Below are positions 60,293 through 64,000 of a stretch of DNA of 64,000 bases, in pieces (within the stretch, counting starts at the first letter, position 1; each line of letters opens with the position of its first letter). Source of the stretch: an uncultured Bacteroidales bacterium (GTDB taxonomy: Bacteria > Bacteroidota > Bacteroidia > Bacteroidales > Paludibacteraceae); contig CACZFM010000009.1 of assembly GCA_902780495.1 (NCBI GenBank), positions 1 through 64,000 on the forward strand. Reading direction: 5' to 3'. The notes below the pieces were generated by a model, which was not told the origin of the DNA, made no database searches, and saw only the letters and a list, made by a program, of their open reading frames with translations. The translations under genes were made by a program, and so were the position numbers.

Positions 60293-63200
60293 TTAATAGA
60301 TGGCAAATTTGCGTGTTTCAGTGGTACCGTCATCGGCGCGGAAGACAATCAGATAACTGCCTGCTGCGCAAGAACGGTCGATATCAATCTGCTGCGCACC
60401 GGACTGACCAACGAAGGAACCCGTCTGCAAGGTCTTGCCCGTGACATCATACAACGCATACGTGCCGTTCTGTTCCGTGGTCAGAAGCAATTGGTAACCG
60501 CGCTGGGCAAACGATATCTCCATACCCTTACGCTCCGGAGCCTGCTGCATACGCTGAGGCACATACGGACAGGTGCAGATGGTCTTACCATCGTCTTCAC
60601 GAGTCAATTCCGCCCAATAAGGTGTGCCAAAACGCAACATCTCACCTTGACCGCGGTTCACATAGATATAACTGTTGTTCGCTCCCTGACCCTCAACAGG
60701 CTGACCGTCATTATACCAGCCGATACGGGTGAACGTGTAACCGCCATTGTAACGCTCGTTGTACAACGCAAGTACATCATCCCACTTCTGGACAATCAAC
60801 CAGGACGGATAAAGAACATGCAACATCATACGAGGCAACTCCCAACGGATGCCGCAGATATCCGTCACCGTCACATCAACAGGATAATCGTCCGGACGGA
60901 GATAACGCTCTTTGTCCGTAGCAGGATTGACAGGGATAACAATATCAAACGTCTTGCCCGAAGGAAGAGCCACATCCGATACATCCTGCAGATAACCATC
61001 CCTATCCTTCACGGGATAAGAGACACTGTACGAAACAGGACGTCCCTCACGCACCTGAAGCGTAGCATGGGCATCTCCCTCATCCGCACAGAACGTAGCG
61101 TTGTTGAACACAATATCCGCCTTCAGGTCGATACACAAATCTACCGTTAGATGACGTATCACCGTACTGTCACAACCCTGTGCGTTAGCACCGCGGAGGA
61201 CGATGGTAGTATCGGTGTCGTGTTCCTCTCGGAAAGTGATACCATCCCAGGTGTAGGGCAGTTGGTTGCTGAATATCTTCAGTGACTTCTCGCTCTGCGT
61301 GCTACGATTGACCGTGAGGGTGAAGGTGACAATGGAGTCGCAGTCGTTGACCGTGTGCAAATTACGGGTGACTTTTCCCGCCTGCGTGAAGGTCTCGATG
61401 AGCGTGTTTCCGTTTTTCCAAGTATAGGGCAGTTCCGTATCACAGATGGTGGCGCCATCCTGTATGCCAGTATAAGACGGAAGAACCGTAAGCGTGAAGG
61501 TAACAACGGAATCGCAGCCGTTGACCGTGCGCAAATTACGGGTGACTTTTCCCGCCTGCGTGAAGGTCTCGATGAGCGTATTTCCGTTTTTCCAGGTATA
61601 AGGCAGTTCCGTATCGCAGATGGTAGTACCATCCTGGATGCCGGTATAAGACGGATTAACCGTAAGCGTGAACGTGACGATGGAGTCACAGCCGCCAACC
61701 GTACTCAAGGTCTTGGTGACCTGTCCTGCTTCAGTGAAGGTCTCAACGATGTTGTTTCCGTTTTTCCAGCTATAGGGCAGTTCCGTATCACAGATGGTGG
61801 CCCCATCTTGAATGCCGGTATAAGACGGAAGAACCGTGAGGGTGAAGGTGACGATGGAATCACAGTCGTTGATGGTTCCAAGATTCTTGGTCTTCGTGAG
61901 TTCGTCCATAGAGAAGTTCTCACCTTCCCAGGTGAATTCAGGCAGTTCCGTGTCGCAGATGGTTGCACCATCCTGTACATTGGTATAAGACGGAAGAATC
62001 GTGAGTGTGAAGGTGACGATAGAGTCACAGCCGTTAACTGTACCCAGGTTCTTTGTTATGGCGTTATTGTCTATAGTGAAATGTTCACCCTCCCATGTGA
62101 AGTCGTCCAGTTCGTTGGCACAAATGGTGGCGCCATCCTGAATGCCGGTATAAGACGGATAGTAGGACAGGTGAAGTCTTACAACAGAATCCGTGCCGTG
62201 CGTGGTGAGTGTGTCAAACAGATGAGGTCCTTCTCCCTCACGATCACTACCCTTCCATGGATATTTCTGACCAGGACAGACGGTCGCATACTCATCGCCA
62301 TACTGCTTCGGCATAACCACCAGATTGACACGCACCGTACTATCGCAACCGCAACCTACCGTCGGTATCGTCTCTTCGTACAAGCGGCTTTCCGTCAACT
62401 CCCTGCCACAGAACGGGAAGGAAGCCCCCTCGTTGATATACACCGTTCCCAGATCAACCGTCGTCCCCAGCGCATCCACATAGGAAGGATTGACTATCAT
62501 GTTCAATTTGACAATCGAATCGCAACCCAACGCATTCGGTTCCTCGGCTTTCACCTGTGCACCATTGTACTCGTCGCTATAGTCGTTAATCTCCACATTA
62601 TTCCACTCGAAGGGCACAAAACGATTCGCGCAGAATGTGGTATCGAACGTATGGTAACTCTTCTTTTTCACCGTCAGATGAAGCGTGTAACGGATACTGT
62701 CACAACCGTCACCTACCTTATGACGAACCGTGTCGTAGTAAACAGTCTCCTTCTTCAACTGACTGAATCGTTCACCATGTCCCTCCCACTCGAAGGACTC
62801 ACCCTGACAAATGGAAACCGACTCTTCAACATTCTCGTAGGTAAGTACCGTCAGATGCAACAGCGCGATAGAGTCCGTGTTGTAAACAGTCTTCAGCGTA
62901 GCAGGATAGTCTCCTTGCTCATCGTATTCCTCCCCGTGCCACGGGAAACTCTGACCCTGACATATCGTGTCGTACTCATGACCGATATAGTTCTCCACTA
63001 CACGCAGGTCCACTGACACAATACTGTCACAACCGCAACACTCCGTCGGAAGACGATGAGAATAGATATTCGCTGTGCGGAGGTTATCACCGTAGAACGG
63101 ATACGAACCGCCCTTGTTGATATACACTATTTCCGGCTGCATCTCATACGAGGGAAGCAGGGTTACCGTGAACGTTACTATACTATCACAACCGTTCGCG

Positions 63201-64000
63201 GCTGGAAGAGTCTTGCTCTTCGTAAGGTTGTCCGTGAAGGACAGACCCTCCCACCTGAACGATGCCAGTTCGTTCTCGCAGACGGAAGCACCGTCCGTGG
63301 TATGGTACGTTGAAAGCAAGGTTACCGTGAACGTAACCGTACTATCGCAACCGTTCGCGGCTGGAAGTATCTTTGTCTGCTCAAGGTTGTCCGGTGTGAA
63401 ATGCAAGCCTTCCCATTCAAACGCTGCCAGTTCATTCTCGCAGACGGAGGCACCGTCTGTGGTGTTGTACGTCGGAAGCAAAGTGACAGTGAACGTAACC
63501 GTGCTATCACAACCCGCAGCGGTAGGCAAAGTCTTGGTCTTCACCAAATCAGTGGGTGTGAAATGTTCGCCCTCCCATGTAAATTCGTCCAGAGCAGATG
63601 AACAGATGGTAGCGCCATCTGTGATATCGTCATACACCGGCAACAGCGTGACGGTGAAGGTAACTATCGAATCACAACCGTTCACGGATTCAAGCGTCTT
63701 CGTCCGGGTAAGATTATCGGGCGTAAAATGCATGTCTTCCCACTCAAACGATGCCAGTTCGGAAGCGCAAAGCGTAGTGCCGTCATTAATCTGGTATGGC
63801 TCCGGCTGCTTCCACGTGATGTTGACACCAACAACCGACTCGCAGTCCGTACTGCCTTCCACCAGATGAGTCACTTCCTCGTAATCGCTTGGATAATAGA
63901 ATGTATGCGTTCCGCCCCAAGGATCCGTATAATCCGCCGTCTTGCCACAGACCTCTATGAAATCCTGCTCCTGCGTAGCGGGATAGATATGCAAATAACG
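60293..64000 (-). CDS. Giant modular cell-surface protein with T9SS type A sorting domain, 5' end beyond the window
   Basis: The reading frame is open to the right edge (at least 1235 aa), so the N-terminus and signal peptide are missing. About 16 tandem modules of 50-60 residues follow one another, most ending GCDSIVTFTLTVLP or a variant and starting with a DGATICxxELxxFxWEG-type strand. The three modules at about 61270-61800 are closest; one unit is exactly 174 bp (58 codons). After a unique domain (about residues 930-1150 of the visible part), the C-terminus has NGTYALYDVTGKTLQTGSFV, GSYLIVFRADDG and a final KFAIY, a typical T9SS type A sorting domain (TIGR04183-like). It is probably a secreted adhesin or matrix protein. 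A GT4 gene follows 8 bp later. The repeats could recombine. Confidence 0.88.
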   Translation of the reverse strand, partial: RYLHIYPATQEQDFIEVCGKTADYTDPWGGTHTFYYPSDYEEVTHLVEGSTDCESVVGVNITWKQPEPYQINDGTTLCASELASFEWEDMHFTPDNLTRTKTLESVNGCDSIVTFTVTLLPVYDDITDGATICSSALDEFTWEGEHFTPTDLVKTKTLPTAAGCDSTVTFTVTLLPTYNTTDGASVCENELAAFEWEGLHFTPDNLEQTKILPAANGCDSTVTFTVTLLSTYHTTDGASVCENELASFRWEGLSFTDNLTKSKTLPAANGCDSIVTFTVTLLPSYEMQPEIVYINKGGSYPFYGDNLRTANIYSHRLPTECCGCDSIVSVDLRVVENYIGHEYDTICQGQSFPWHGEEYDEQGDYPATLKTVYNTDSIALLHLTVLTYENVEESVSICQGESFEWEGHGERFSQLKKETVYYDTVRHKVGDGCDSIRYTLHLTVKKKSYHTFDTTFCANRFVPFEWNNVEINDYSDEYNGAQVKAEEPNALGCDSIVKLNMIVNPSYVDALGTTVDLGTVYINEGASFPFCGRELTESRLYEETIPTVGCGCDSTVRVNLVVMPKQYGDEYATVCPGQKYPWKGSDREGEGPHLFDTLTTHGTDSVVRLHLSYYPSYTGIQDGATICANELDDFTWEGEHFTIDNNAITKNLGTVNGCDSIVTFTLTILPSYTNVQDGATICDTELPEFTWEGENFSMDELTKTKNLGTINDCDSIVTFTLTVLPSYTGIQDGATICDTELPYSWKNGNNIVETFTEAGQVTKTLSTVGGCDSIVTFTLTVNPSYTGIQDGTTICDTELPYTWKNGNTLIETFTQAGKVTRNLRTVNGCDSVVTFTLTVLPSYTGIQDGATICDTELPYTWKNGNTLIETFTQAGKVTRNLHTVNDCDSIVTFTLTVNRSTQSEKSLKIFSNQLPYTWDGITFREEHDTDTTIVLRGANAQGCDSTVIRHLTVDLCIDLKADIVFNNATFCADEGDAHATLQVREGRPVSYSVSYPVKDRDGYLQDVSDVALPSGKTFDIVIPVNPATDKERYLRPDDYPVDVTVTDICGIRWELPRMMLHVLYPSWLIVQKWDDVLALYNERYNGGYTFTRIGWYNDGQPVEGQGANNSYIYVNRGQGEMLRFGTPYWAELTREDDGKTICTCPYVPQRMQQAPERKGMEISFAQRGYQLLLTTEQNGTYALYDVTGKTLQTGSFVGQSGAQQIDIDRSCAAGSYLIVFRADDGTTETRKFAIY

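Noticed and set aside
61355..63016. 553-codon plus-strand open frame opposite the giant repeat protein
   Set aside because: It mirrors the module repeats in antisense and lacks independent evidence; the T9SS domain proves the minus-strand frame.
60293..64000. Possible dockerin/cohesin or cadherin-type repeats in the giant protein
   Set aside because: The modules lack calcium-loop motifs; they fit the GCDS-type repeats seen in Bacteroidetes secreted proteins instead.

Overview
The window comes from a member of the Bacteroidales, most likely Prevotellaceae or a close relative. The evidence is: Bacteroidetes-type promoters (a -33 TTTG/CTTG box, about 20 bp, then a -7 TAnnTTTG box) ahead of many genes; a SusC/SusD/SusE-like outer-membrane glycan system; a Wzi-like barrel; a bactofilin; a PorE-like OmpA lipoprotein; and a giant secreted repeat protein ending in a type IX secretion (T9SS) sorting domain. 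No rRNA, tRNA, CRISPR array or intact insertion sequence was found.

Layout. 1-1843 (minus): an EcoRI-type adenine methyltransferase and a DUF262 protein cut by the left edge, a probable restriction-modification-like defence pair, behind a 380-nt leader with many inverted repeats. 2449-7947 (minus): a TonB-dependent receptor with a small calycin-like lipoprotein, then an envelope operon (small membrane protein, OmpH/Skp, Wzi-like barrel). 8126-19133 (plus): a housekeeping run of bactofilin, DUF1015, porE-like, thyA, folA, yidC, lysS, gpsA and pgi. 19341-27071 (minus): an SLC45-like sugar permease followed by susC, susD and a SusE-like lipoprotein, with no glycoside hydrolase in view. 27251-39630 (plus): a tightly overlapping operon of recQ, rimO, HU, an HU-LysM membrane protein, uvrA, an ABC-F ATPase, a deacetylase-like protein and two glycosyltransferases; it looks more AT-rich than its surroundings.

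39621-46392 (minus): membrane proteins, a UbiA prenyltransferase, a C1B cysteine peptidase, an M15-like lipoprotein, a secreted protein of unknown function and a DUF389 protein. 46414-52370 (minus): the preQ1 (queuosine) genes queF, queC, queD and queE lie downstream of two tandem AMP-binding acyl-activating enzymes and a hotdog thioesterase. A TetR gene behind thrS sits just upstream, and a palindrome at the acyl-operon promoter is a candidate operator. 55016-56128 holds short repeats and a truncated RAYT (REP-associated transposase). 56129-64000 (minus): a giant modular T9SS cargo cut by the right edge, followed 8 bp later by four glycan genes (two glycosyltransferases, a putative third, and a flippase).

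The most unusual points are: short tandem repeats with 11-bp (or 7-bp) period at or beside several stop codons; an exact 54-bp repeat in two distant intergenic regions; a predicted membrane protein joining a DNA-binding HU domain to a LysM domain; the methyltransferase/DUF262 pair with its structured leader; and the T9SS adhesin linked to a small glycan cluster.
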